Origin: Halomonas colorata
GTDB lineage: Bacteria; Pseudomonadota; Gammaproteobacteria; Pseudomonadales; Halomonadaceae
Assembly (NCBI RefSeq): GCF_014897985.1
Contig: NZ_JABUZA010000011.1
Location: 43,639 to 107,638 of the forward strand
Direction: 5' to 3'
DNA: 64,000 nt
This document shows positions 18,440 through 26,079 of the stretch, piece after piece. The notes below the pieces were generated by a model. The model saw nothing but the letters and a program-made list of their open reading frames with translations, was not told where the DNA came from and made no database searches. Made by a program: the position numbers and the translations under genes. Numbering within the stretch: the stretch's first letter is position 1; every line of letters starts with the position of its first letter.

Positions 18440-19444
18440 ATGCCTATTAGGCGGCGCTACCCACAACTCCCCAGGCCTGTTGAGTACGCTCATATCGGTT
18501 GGGATTTACTGATTCTGATTGCGGTAGTGCTGAACCTGGGACTTTTGCTATTTGATTCTCTGTATTTGATCACGCCGATCAATCAGGCCATCGCTGATCT
18601 AACGCCTGCTTTTCACGCGTTTTACGAGCGTGAGATTCACAGTCGTTTTTTCCATATCGATCTATTTTTTGTGGGCTTTTTTGTTGCCGACATACTGCTG
18701 GGCTGGACCGTAGCGGTCGCCGAGCGCCGTTATCATCGTTGGTTTTTTTACCCCTTTGTACATTGGTATGACGTACTGGGCTGCATTCCGTTAAGCGGCT
18801 TTCGCTTACTGCGTGTATTGCGCGTGGTGTCGCTACTCCACCGCTTGCACCGCTTACGCATCATTAACGTTAAGCACTGGTCCATTTATCAGTTTTTCTT
18901 CAAGTACTACGATATCCTTCTCGAAGAACTTTCTGACCGTATTGCTCTACGGCTTTTGGGCAATGTGCAGCAGCAGATTCTGTCCAGCGACTCGCTCACC
19001 GAGCGCGTGATTGACCGGGTAATCATGCCGCGCAAAACGCAGCTGATCAGTGAAATCGTCCAGCGTCTGGAAAGCACCGTTGGCGAGGCGTATCAGCTTA
19101 ATCGCGCCTCGGCGATGACGGCCATTGATGACTTGGTGAGCCGTACGCTGCGCGAAAGCCCCGAGATCCAGCGCCTGCACCGCCTGCCCATGGGGCAAAC
19201 GGCGGCCAACGCCATGCAGGCATCCATCAGCGGTGTTGCTCAGCGGCTGGTAGATGAACTGGCGTTGGGTATTCATTCGCCGGAATTCAGACAGTTAATC
19301 GAGCGAACGGCGGAAAGCGGCTTCGACAGCTGGCTGACGGTCGATGAAAAAAGCAATCGGATCACAGAATTGGTGCTGTACGATATTCTGGAAATGCTCA
19401 AAGAGCAGGTTAACCGTCAACGTTGGAAGGATCGTTATGAGTAG
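18440..19444 (+). CDS. Voltage-sensor-like membrane protein without a pore domain
   Basis: 334 residues starting at ATG 18440 after a strong GGAGG. Four hydrophobic segments fit S1 (21-45), S2 (70-92, FFVADILLGW), S3 (103-117, WYDVLGCIPL) and S4 (119-140, FRLLRVLRVVSLLHRLHRLR). S4 has Arg at 122, 125, 128, 135, 138 and 140, mostly every third residue, as in voltage-gated cation channels. No pore helix or selectivity filter (TVGYG or similar) follows. Instead there are about 190 cytoplasmic residues, mainly helical, with repeated LxxRxI and amphipathic stretches. The family may be annotated simply as an ion transporter. It overlaps the next gene by 8 bp. Confidence 0.72.
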   Translation: MPIRRRYPQLPRPVEYAHIGWDLLILIAVVLNLGLLLFDSLYLITPINQAIADLTPAFHAFYEREIHSRFFHIDLFFVGFFVADILLGWTVAVAERRYHRWFFYPFVHWYDVLGCIPLSGFRLLRVLRVVSLLHRLHRLRIINVKHWSIYQFFFKYYDILLEELSDRIALRLLGNVQQQILSSDSLTERVIDRVIMPRKTQLISEIVQRLESTVGEAYQLNRASAMTAIDDLVSRTLRESPEIQRLHRLPMGQTAANAMQASISGVAQRLVDELALGIHSPEFRQLIERTAESGFDSWLTVDEKSNRITELVLYDILEMLKEQVNRQRWKDRYE

Positions 19445-20042
19445 CCAGTGGTTAGTACTTGGGCCAGTAGCCCTTTATATCATGTCGATGACACTGACCC
19501 CTGGGCCCAACAACGTGATGCTCACTGCGTCAGGTGCCAACTTTGGTTTTAGGCGTACCCTGCCGCATATGGCAGGTATTGTAGGTGGCTGCTTTATTCT
19601 ATTTTCGAATATAGCGCTGGGCCTCGGGGTGCTGTTTGAGCGATTTCCTGCCATACAGCTGGGGCTTCGCTGGCTGGGTAGCGCCTACCTGCTCTATCTT
19701 GCCTGGAAAATCGCCAGCGCTCCGCCGCCTAACCTTAAGGGCAGCTCACATAGCATACCGCTTACCTTCTGGCAGGCAGCGGCGTTTCAGTTTGCCAACC
19801 CCAAGGCCTGGATCATGGGGCTTGCCTTGATGGCGGGCTTTCTCCCTGAAAACGGTTCGGCGGTAGTCAATGCCCTCATACTGGCCGGATTTGCGGAACT
19901 GGTCGCCATGCCCTGCTTGGCCGTTTGGGCGGGCTTTGGCATGGCGATCGGTCACTGGATCAAAAGTGACGGTGCCTGGAGGGCATTCAATATCATCATG
20001 GGTCTACTCACCGCCGCGTGTGTCATCCTGATTTTACGTTAA
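19437..20042 (+). CDS. LysE/RhtB-family amino acid exporter
   Basis: 201 residues, about six transmembrane helices. MTLTPGPNNVMLTASGANFG is the LysE-superfamily signature in the first helix, GLRWLGSAYLLYLAWKI a second, and FQFANPKAWIMGLALMAGF a third. It should export an amino acid or derivative using the proton gradient. The start at ATG 19437 (AAGGA upstream) lies within the end of the previous gene, so the two are translated together. Its stop overlaps the convergent I78-inhibitor gene by four bases. Confidence 0.9.
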   Translation: MSSQWLVLGPVALYIMSMTLTPGPNNVMLTASGANFGFRRTLPHMAGIVGGCFILFSNIALGLGVLFERFPAIQLGLRWLGSAYLLYLAWKIASAPPPNLKGSSHSIPLTFWQAAAFQFANPKAWIMGLALMAGFLPENGSAVVNALILAGFAELVAMPCLAVWAGFGMAIGHWIKSDGAWRAFNIIMGLLTAACVILILR

Positions 20043-20395
20043 CCGCAGCGCAGCTCTTCGATATCATCGTTATTGTCCAGATGTACATTCAACCGATCGG
20101 GACGATGGTCCATCGTGGCCGCGTCCCCTGGTCGCAGTACCCGCACCTGGCGCGACTGGCTCTCGCTTTGTAGCTGGGGCACGTTTGCTTCATCAAATGT
20201 CTCACCAATGGCATAGCTCACCGCCTCGGTATCGCAGCTATCCATGGATGTAGGCGGTGCGTCCTGGGCTTCATTGGCAGCCGACGTTTTGGCGGCATCT
20301 GACCCGGTGGCGCACGCCGAGAGCAACACAAGCATTCCACCGCTTAATACAATTTTCGAGGAGCGTACCGCATCGGTATATAGCCACGTTTTCAT
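20039..20395 (-). CDS. I78-family peptidase inhibitor lipoprotein
   Basis: 118 residues. An N-terminal signal with lipobox LSAC (Cys28) indicates an outer-membrane or periplasmic lipoprotein. The C-terminal part, VRVLRPGDAATMDHRPDRLN followed by VHLDNNDDIEELRCG, is the conserved end of the I78 inhibitor family (PF11720). Family members inhibit serine proteases such as elastase-like or self-secreted enzymes. A 20-residue Ala/Ser/Glu-rich linker separates anchor and domain. No protease gene is adjacent. Confidence 0.85.
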   Translation of the reverse strand: MKTWLYTDAVRSSKIVLSGGMLVLLSACATGSDAAKTSAANEAQDAPPTSMDSCDTEAVSYAIGETFDEANVPQLQSESQSRQVRVLRPGDAATMDHRPDRLNVHLDNNDDIEELRCG

Positions 20396-20454
20396 AGGCT
20401 TGCCCTGATTTATAGTTAATTAATTGTTTTATAGAGAATAGGTGGCTAATACAC

Positions 20455-20484
20455 AAAGCGGGCTAGGCGTCCGCCTAGCCCACT
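20455..20484 (-). terminator. Intrinsic terminator after entericidin-like gene
   Basis: GGGCTAGGCG / CGCCTAGCCC with a very short loop (20460-20481). Read on the minus strand it ends the transcript of the small lipoprotein at 20510-20641 and is followed by CTTTGTGT. Confidence 0.65.
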
Positions 20485-20509
20485 CGACATCGTCAAGGTT
20501 TCACTAACC

Positions 20510-20641
20510 TTAGCTAGCGGCGTCCTGCACAGCTTGACCGCCTTCTTGCACATCTTGGCCAGCACCAGAAATTGTGTTGCAACCGGCTAACGCGCCTGCC
20601 GTCATTAATAGGATAAAAGTCGTCGCTAAAAGCTTTTTCAT
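20510..20641 (-). CDS. Entericidin-like small lipoprotein, 43 aa
   Basis: 43 residues from ATG 20641 with AAGGAGAAC upstream. MKKLLATTFILLMTAGALAGC is a complete lipoprotein signal with lipobox ALAGC. The mature peptide (about 23 residues, NTISGAGQDVQEGGQAVQDA) has the glycine and glutamine pattern of entericidins (EcnA/EcnB, PF08085), small membrane-associated lipoproteins involved in envelope stress and lysis. Only one copy is present here, so it cannot be assigned as toxin or antidote. Confidence 0.85.
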   Translation of the reverse strand: MKKLLATTFILLMTAGALAGCNTISGAGQDVQEGGQAVQDAAS

Positions 20642-20861
20642 AGATGTTCTCCTTAACGTGTCAGACAACAGAAATCTCCTCTGGCAATGTCTACCTTTCT
20701 GAGGAGTACTTTCAGCGTAACAGCGTTTTGGCAATTTCGCCTGTTTTCCATGGCTTAGTTTCTGCGGCTGTCTTCATTTTCTTATTTCACCTACTATATT
20801 CTGCTTTCTTACCTACCTATTTTTTGCTTTTACCAACCCCAACGCGCCCGGAGTGCGCCCA

Positions 20862-21284
20862 TTGAACACGTTTGCTCTTGATCAACGCCTGGAAGCCGAT
20901 ACGTTTCCAATTGCTGACTTGCCGCTTTGCCGGGCGCTATTGATGAACGATGCGCGCTATCCGTGGGTGATCTTAGTCCCCCGCCTGGATAATGTAAGCG
21001 AAGTATTCGAGTTATCCGACGTAGATCAGGCCCAGCTATGGCGAGAAGCCACCCAGCTGGGTAGCGTGATGAAAACGCTCTTTGACGGCGACAAGCTCAA
21101 TATTGCAACGCTGGGCAATGTGGTGCAGCAGTTGCATATTCATGTCGTGGTGCGAAAGCACGCTGATGCGACCTGGCCCGCGCCGGTATGGGGTAACGGC
21201 AGCGCCGAGCCTTATGCGCTTGACCAGCTTGCCAGCCTGCGTGATCAGCTTATCGCTCATATTGATCGCCTGGCGGTTGATTGA
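20862..21284 (+). CDS. HIT-family nucleotide hydrolase/transferase-like protein
   Basis: 140 residues from TTG 20862 (GGAG eight bases upstream); a GTG at 20853 is an alternative start giving 143 residues. WVILVPRLDNVSEVFEL and the site QLHIHVVVRKHAD show the histidine-triad fold. Only the first two His of HxHxH are kept; the third is Val. This variant (HIT with RKHAD) is known among proteobacterial HIT proteins, but whether it cleaves nucleoside phosphoramidates like Hint is not known. It stands between an outward minus gene and a convergent operon. Confidence 0.8.
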   Translation: MNTFALDQRLEADTFPIADLPLCRALLMNDARYPWVILVPRLDNVSEVFELSDVDQAQLWREATQLGSVMKTLFDGDKLNIATLGNVVQQLHIHVVVRKHADATWPAPVWGNGSAEPYALDQLASLRDQLIAHIDRLAVD

Positions 21285-21291
21285 CCTGCTC

Positions 21292-22344
21292 TCAACGCAT
21301 CAACGGGTTACCCTGCCTGGCCGGCGGCTCACCAAGCAGCGGCGTACTGGCGGGTTGGGAAACGCTGGCAATCGAAAGCGTCACACCGAGCAAGATAATC
21401 GCTAAGCCACCCGCCAGCGCCGCCCAGCCGACCGCCTTGTGAAGGTGTTGGGATACGCGCTGCTGCTTGGCTAAACGCCGCGTGGCCCACCTGCGCGCAA
21501 AGACGCTGGCCAGCGCAAGTGCTGATACGGTAATCCCGGTACCCAGCGACATGGCCAATACGGATAGCACGCCAACATAAAACTGGCCCAGCAGGCTGGC
21601 CGCACCGAGTAGCAACACCGCGCCGCTGCAGGGGCGCATACCGATCGCGAAAACGGTCATCACGGCAGTGCGCCAGTCTAGTGCCTGCTGCGGCTCAATA
21701 TGATGCGCGCCACCGCAGCAGTGATGATGCCCGTGGTGGTGACTATGGTGATGGCTATGATTGTGGTTATGAGGACGACTGTGGTCGTGATCCTGGCTTA
21801 CAGGATGAAACGTCATCGAACTCACCGGACGATAGGCGGCACGCAGCTGTTTGTAAGCCCGAATGCATAGCCACACACCCAGCAGCGTTACCAGTAAAAA
21901 GCTTGCCTGCTCGACCCAGACAACGCTCCCCATGGCCTGACGCGTCAGCCACCCCAGCCCATGTACCAGAATGGCGACCATGGCAATCGCGGTAACGCCT
22001 TGCAGTATTGAAGCAGCAAAAGAAAGCCCCAGCGCTCGGCGGGTGGCACCACCATGGGAGGCTAAATACGTTGCCAGCACCGCTTTGCCATGGCCTGGCC
22101 CTGCGGCATGAAAAACGCCATAGCCAAAGCTTACGCTTAATAACACCCACCAAGTGGCACGCGAGGGCTCACGGGCAAGTTCGGTAATTGCCAGGGTAAG
22201 CGCGCGGTGAAGCTCCCGCTGCCAGGCGAGTAGCTGATAGCTCATCCCCTGCAGACCGCCTTGCAACCCCCATATCAACACCACCGCGCCAAGCACCAAA
22301 AGAGCGACCAAAGCCCAAGGCCTACGCATTACTAGCGACTGCAT
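21292..22344 (-). CDS. NicO-family nickel/cobalt exporter (RcnA-like) with His-rich loop
   Basis: 350 residues from ATG 22344 (AGGGTGTGTT upstream). About seven hydrophobic segments; SFGYGVFHAAGPGHGKAVLA carries the His and GPGHGK signature of the NicO family (PF03824), and GMRPCSGAVLLLGAASLLG the second motif. A long cytoplasmic loop around residues 183-215 is packed with histidines (HNHNHSHHHSHHHGHHHCCG), a metal-binding loop as in RcnA. It should move Ni2+, Co2+ or similar out of the cytoplasm. It is the last gene of a four-gene operon. Confidence 0.88.
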   Translation of the reverse strand: MQSLVMRRPWALVALLVLGAVVLIWGLQGGLQGMSYQLLAWQRELHRALTLAITELAREPSRATWWVLLSVSFGYGVFHAAGPGHGKAVLATYLASHGGATRRALGLSFAASILQGVTAIAMVAILVHGLGWLTRQAMGSVVWVEQASFLLVTLLGVWLCIRAYKQLRAAYRPVSSMTFHPVSQDHDHSRPHNHNHSHHHSHHHGHHHCCGGAHHIEPQQALDWRTAVMTVFAIGMRPCSGAVLLLGAASLLGQFYVGVLSVLAMSLGTGITVSALALASVFARRWATRRLAKQQRVSQHLHKAVGWAALAGGLAIILLGVTLSIASVSQPASTPLLGEPPARQGNPLMR

Positions 22345-22400
22345 AACACACCCTATTTTGATCATTGAAAGCTTTATCGCTTTATGAAAGTCGCACCCGA

Positions 22401-23093
22401 TTAACGGCAGTCGATATGGCCGGTTTCGGCAAAGTGGCGCCCCAGCCCTGGTTCACCTTCTTCGTCTACGTCCAGTAGCGCCGCCTGCATGACTAATTCA
22501 GGGTCAGGATCAGCGCCTAGAATGCTTAGCGCACAGGCCGGCTCACCGTGCAGTACCAACGCATTATCAGTTGGCTGGTTGTTCTCTGCTTCATGGACCA
22601 TTTCAATGTAATACGTCGGGTCAAATATCTGATAATCGAGGGAGTGTCCGGCTAACGGCTGGGGTGTTTCTAGGGGCAGGATAAACGTAAAGACAAGCCG
22701 ACCATCTTTTTCCATGGCGGTATATTCGCTGACCTCGCCCAGCGCCAGCGGCTCACCATCTCGGCGGATTTCGGTAAAGTAGTGCTGCGAGGCAAGGTTA
22801 TTGCGTATCTCCAGGCCCAGCTGATCAAGCCCTTCGTCCAGACTCACGCCATCCACCTGGGTGAGCTCTTCAAACACCACCAAACTGTAAAAGGGATCCA
22901 TTCGCCAGATTTGATGCAAGCCACGCACTACCCCTTCATCATTGGTCATGACCCGGATACTGAAATCAATCCAGCCATGGGGGTGCGCGGCGGCAAGCGG
23001 GCTAAGCATAAGGCTGATGGCACCTGCCGCCAGCGCCCAGCGCTTTGCGGTATAACGGGAGCTTTCAATTACCTGATGACTGCATTGCTTCAC
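22401..23093 (-). CDS. DUF1007-family periplasmic protein
   Basis: 230 residues from GTG 23093, whose GTGA overlaps the stop of the gene before it. A signal peptide (hydrophobic 18-37) ends at AAAHPHGWIDF; the mature protein begins with HPH, a likely metal-binding end. GLHQIWRMDPFYSLVVFEEL and YFTEIRRDGEPLALG match PF06226 (DUF1007), commonly found beside NicO exporters, where it is thought to deliver or receive the metal in the periplasm. Conserved Asp/Cys residues near the C terminus (ETGHIDCR). Specific role is inferred from neighbourhood. Confidence 0.82.
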   Translation of the reverse strand: MKQCSHQVIESSRYTAKRWALAAGAISLMLSPLAAAHPHGWIDFSIRVMTNDEGVVRGLHQIWRMDPFYSLVVFEELTQVDGVSLDEGLDQLGLEIRNNLASQHYFTEIRRDGEPLALGEVSEYTAMEKDGRLVFTFILPLETPQPLAGHSLDYQIFDPTYYIEMVHEAENNQPTDNALVLHGEPACALSILGADPDPELVMQAALLDVDEEGEPGLGRHFAETGHIDCR

Positions 23094-23467
23094 GGTGCTA
23101 ATCCCAATTTTGCTTGTAAGCTGACCAGCCAAGGATCCAGCAAATACGGCGGCAGCGATTGATTACCTCGCCAGGCCGCAACACTCACCTGACTGCCGCG
23201 ACCAGCATCCCTTACCTGAACCTGCAGACGATACTCAGGCCAGCGGGCAAGCGCCCCCTCCGCCCGGCCTAGCGCCAAATCGGCATGGCGTATTACGTAG
23301 CCCTGTTCCATCATCAGCTCGACCGCGCTTCGAAACGTGGTGTCTACCGGGGCGGCATACACCAGCTCGCGCGGGGCAGAAGGTGATGTAGTGGCACAGC
23401 CTGCCAGTAGTGCCAGCAAAGCACTCACACTCGCCCATTTCATGATTACCCGCCAACGTTGCCTCAT
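23090..23467 (-). CDS. Hypothetical lipoprotein, 125 aa
   Basis: Starts at ATG 23467 with ATGA overlap to the previous stop. Lipobox LLAGC, with Cys24, marks a lipoprotein. The mature domain (about 100 residues, with TTFRSAVELMMEQGYVIRHAD and YRLQVQVRDAGRGSQVSVAAW) looks like a small alpha-beta fold; no family recognised. Sequence and domain layout resemble the C-terminal half of the preceding gene (EVLTEWGFELDSTDTALGLV versus ELMMEQGYVIRHADLALGRA), so the two may be diverged duplicates. Confidence 0.7.
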   Translation of the reverse strand: MRQRWRVIMKWASVSALLALLAGCATTSPSAPRELVYAAPVDTTFRSAVELMMEQGYVIRHADLALGRAEGALARWPEYRLQVQVRDAGRGSQVSVAAWRGNQSLPPYLLDPWLVSLQAKLGLAP

Positions 23468-24024
23468 TGCACGCTCCTCATCGGCCGGCTGCTTTGTCCG
23501 AGTGCACTTTCAAAGCGCTGGCAGAAATCCTGGTTACTCGCGCTGTAGGATTCACGTATATCGCCCAGGTGGTCGAAGCGGCGAATATCACGCGAGATAC
23601 GCACGGACTCCTCACTGATTAACAGCGACACCCGCTCGACCTCCAGGGGCTGTTGATGAAGCCCGCCGCCAAAGCCCAGCCCCACGCCAACACCGCTGCC
23701 GCGCCCGATACCCAACCCACCGAAAAGGCGCATTCCGCTGCCATAGCCATAGGCGCGATCATACGGATCGTAGTAACCATGTAGGGCTTTTTGTCGGCTT
23801 GCGCTGACCAGGCCTAATGCTGTATCGGTGGAATCAAGTTCAAAGCCCCACTCAGTCAGCACCTCGACACTTTGGCGCAGCGCGCCGAGTTCACCGCCAG
23901 CCACGTGGTTCGGGAAATAACACGCCGCAGAAGGCGCAGGCTCAGCCTGGGGCAAGCGGTCTGGCGTCACTTGACAGCCTGCCAGTGCCAACAGGCAGGT
24001 TAGCGTAATTGGTATCGGCTTCAT
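23464..24024 (-). CDS. Hypothetical lipoprotein with Gly-rich loop, 186 aa
   Basis: 186 residues from ATG 24024 (CGAGGATCTAAC upstream). Lipobox LALAGC with Cys17. The mature protein has an LRQSVEVLTEWGFELDSTDT segment, a glycine-rich middle (GLGIGRGSGVGVGLGFGGG) and a beta-rich end (VERVSLLISEESVRISRDIR). No family recognised. It heads the operon lipoprotein, lipoprotein, DUF1007, NicO exporter; the first three are linked by 4-bp overlaps, suggesting equimolar production of envelope partners of the exporter. Confidence 0.7.
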   Translation of the reverse strand: MKPIPITLTCLLALAGCQVTPDRLPQAEPAPSAACYFPNHVAGGELGALRQSVEVLTEWGFELDSTDTALGLVSASRQKALHGYYDPYDRAYGYGSGMRLFGGLGIGRGSGVGVGLGFGGGLHQQPLEVERVSLLISEESVRISRDIRRFDHLGDIRESYSASNQDFCQRFESALGQSSRPMRSVQ

Positions 24025-24148
24025 GTTAGATCCTCGAACGTTCATCACGGCTGGTCTGTCACCAAGCGGCGCGTTAAGCTCGCCTACTATCACAATAGAT
24101 GAAAGATATCACGATAGATGAAAGACAATAATTTGCGGAGGTCGTGCA

Positions 24149-25303
24149 ATGAATATCCTGCTTTGCCCCGATAGTTTTAAAGATGCTTTAAGCGCTGAAC
24201 AGGCGGCCAAGGCGATGGCTCAGGGCGTCCTTAAAGCCGCGCCCCAAGCGCAAACGCACTGCTGCCCGATGGCTGACGGCGGCGAAGGCAGCCTTGATGC
24301 ACTGATTGCCGCGACCGGCGCCAAGCGCTGCGTTGTCGATGTTCAGGATGCGCTGGGCCGTCCCCGTAAAGCCGCCTGGGGCTGGCTGGGTGAACAGCGT
24401 ACCGCGTTTATCGAGCTGGCAGAAGCCAGCGGCCTACAACACTTAACCCCTGAAGAGCGTGACGCGCTGCATACCTCCACCTTTGGCGTGGGCCAGATGC
24501 TCTTGGCGGCGCTGGATCAAGGCGCCGAAAAAGCCTTGCTGCTGCTGGGGGGTAGCGCCACCAACGATGGCGGCGCCGGTATGCTGCAAGCGCTGGGCGC
24601 AAAACTAACCGCAACCAGTGGCGCACCGCTTGCCCCAGGTGGCGCGGCGTTGGCAACGCTTGAAACGCTGGACCTTTCGGGGCTTGACCCACGCTTAACG
24701 TCACTGAACGTGGAAGCCGCCGTGGATGTGGATAACCCACTGTTAGGCGAGCGCGGGGCAAGTGCCGTGTTCGGCCCGCAAAAAGGCGCCTCGCCTGATC
24801 AAGTGGCTCAACTTGACCACGCCCTGGGCCGCTTTGCCGATATCAGCGCCCGCGTATTAGGCAAGGATTATCGCGACTTACCAGGTGCCGGTGCCGCTGG
24901 CGGTATGGGGTTTGCCGCGCGCGCCTTTCTTGATGCCACGCTGATGCCCGGCATTGAAATGATTATGCAGCAGGCCGATATGCCCGCCCTGCTCAATAAC
25001 GCCGATCTTGTGATTACCGGAGAAGGCCGACTGGATGGGCAGAGCATGTCGGGCAAGACGCCTATCGGCGTTGCCCGCGCGGCCCAGCGTCTGGGCAAGC
25101 CCGTCATCATTCTCGCTGGTAGCCTGGGTGACGGCTGGCAGGCTTGTCTTGATGAAGGCGTAACAGCAGCGTTTGCCTTGGCGGATGGCCCCATGACCCT
25201 GGAACAGGCGCTGCCCAGAACCGCTGAACTGCTGGCGACGCGCTGTGAAAGTATTATCCGGGTGTGGATAACCCCCTCGCCCTTTGAAAACCCTGACCTT
25301 TGA
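24149..25303 (+). CDS. Glycerate kinase (GK-I family)
   Basis: 384 residues. It phosphorylates D-glycerate to 2- or 3-phosphoglycerate in glyoxylate, serine or glucarate breakdown. PDSFKDALSAEQAAKAM, PMADGGEGSLDAL and LLGGSATNDGGAGMLQALGA are the three family motifs (PF02595), and ITGEGRLDGQSMSGKTP is near the C terminus. GCGGAGGTCGT precedes the ATG. The last codons (PFENPDL) lie inside a 15-bp tandem repeat array, so the C terminus has been lengthened or altered by repeat expansion. Confidence 0.92.
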   Translation: MNILLCPDSFKDALSAEQAAKAMAQGVLKAAPQAQTHCCPMADGGEGSLDALIAATGAKRCVVDVQDALGRPRKAAWGWLGEQRTAFIELAEASGLQHLTPEERDALHTSTFGVGQMLLAALDQGAEKALLLLGGSATNDGGAGMLQALGAKLTATSGAPLAPGGAALATLETLDLSGLDPRLTSLNVEAAVDVDNPLLGERGASAVFGPQKGASPDQVAQLDHALGRFADISARVLGKDYRDLPGAGAAGGMGFAARAFLDATLMPGIEMIMQQADMPALLNNADLVITGEGRLDGQSMSGKTPIGVARAAQRLGKPVIILAGSLGDGWQACLDEGVTAAFALADGPMTLEQALPRTAELLATRCESIIRVWITPSPFENPDL

Positions 25304-25373
25304 AAATATTGCCTTTGAAAACATTGCCGTTGAAAACATTGCCCTTGAAAACATCGCCCCTTGAAAAACCCTG
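25281..25373. repeat. 15-bp tandem repeat array at the 3' end of the glycerate kinase gene
   Basis: About six imperfect copies of CCTTTGAAAACATTG: 25281, 25297, 25312, 25327, 25342 and 25357. Copies 2-5 are exactly 15 bp and differ by one or two bases; the outer copies end in CCCTG. The kinase stop codon TGA is inside copy 2. The array is a candidate variable-number tandem repeat. Confidence 0.85.
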
Positions 25374-25541
25374 CCCGTGCCAGCATTACTCAGTGAGAGC
25401 GCAAACGTTATAGCGGTAAACGCAATGCTATAAGGCTATGGGCGCGATACACAAAACCTGGTTTGCAGCGCCCTGGCAACGTTTTATGCTAATCAAACGA
25501 TTTGATAGCCGTTTTACTCGGCTCCAACATGGAGGTACGAC

Positions 25542-26018
25542 ATGACCGATACCAATAGCATTGGCTTACATGAAAGCAGCGCCAGTCAGTTGGCTGAAAA
25601 GCTTAATCACCTGCTGGCCAACTATCAGATCTTTTACATGAACGTGCGTGGCTACCACTGGAACGTTAAGGGTAGCGATTTCTTTGAGCTGCACGTCAAA
25701 TTTGAAGAGTTCTATACCGACCTGCTGACCAAGGTAGACGAAGTCGCCGAGCGTATTCTGACCCTGGGTCACAAGCCAGTACATGCGTATAGCGACTACG
25801 CCACGCTTTCCCACATTCAGGAAGATAAAGACGTTCACGACGGCAAGGCGTGCGTGAATGGCGTGCTAAAAGGCTACCAGACGTTGATTGAACTGCAGCG
25901 TGAAGTACTGTCATTCGCCTCGGATGCCGATGACGAAGGTACGGCATCACTCGCCAGTGACTATATTCGCGAGCAGGAAAAAACTATCTGGATGCTGAAC
26001 GCTTACCTCGGTAAGTAA
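25542..26018 (+). CDS. dps: Dps family DNA-binding/ferritin-like stress protein
   Basis: 158 residues. Dps forms a dodecamer that oxidises Fe2+ with H2O2, stores iron and protects DNA in stationary phase or oxidative stress. The intersubunit ferroxidase ligands are all present with the E. coli spacing: His39 (YHWNVKG), His51, Asp66 and Glu70 (KVDEVAERI). The N-terminal tail is short and has few Lys/Arg, so direct DNA binding may be weak. GGAGGTACGAC precedes the ATG. A stem-loop at 26048-26070 follows. Confidence 0.95.
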   Translation: MTDTNSIGLHESSASQLAEKLNHLLANYQIFYMNVRGYHWNVKGSDFFELHVKFEEFYTDLLTKVDEVAERILTLGHKPVHAYSDYATLSHIQEDKDVHDGKACVNGVLKGYQTLIELQREVLSFASDADDEGTASLASDYIREQEKTIWMLNAYLGK

Positions 26019-26047
26019 CAAGTACTCCTCGCAGATATAGATACACA

Positions 26048-26070
26048 AACGGCACCTAAGCGGTGCCGTT
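26048..26070. terminator. Bidirectional hairpin between convergent dps and pepD
   Basis: AACGGCACC, loop TAAGC, GGTGCCGTT, lying 30 bp after dps and 10 bp after the end of pepD on the other strand. Short T/A tracts flank it only partly. Confidence 0.6.
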
Positions 26071-26079
26071 TAGCGTTGG

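Noticed and set aside
25281..25373. CRISPR array
   Set aside because: Units are 15 bp directly adjacent with no spacers; a simple tandem repeat. No CRISPR array seen anywhere in the window.
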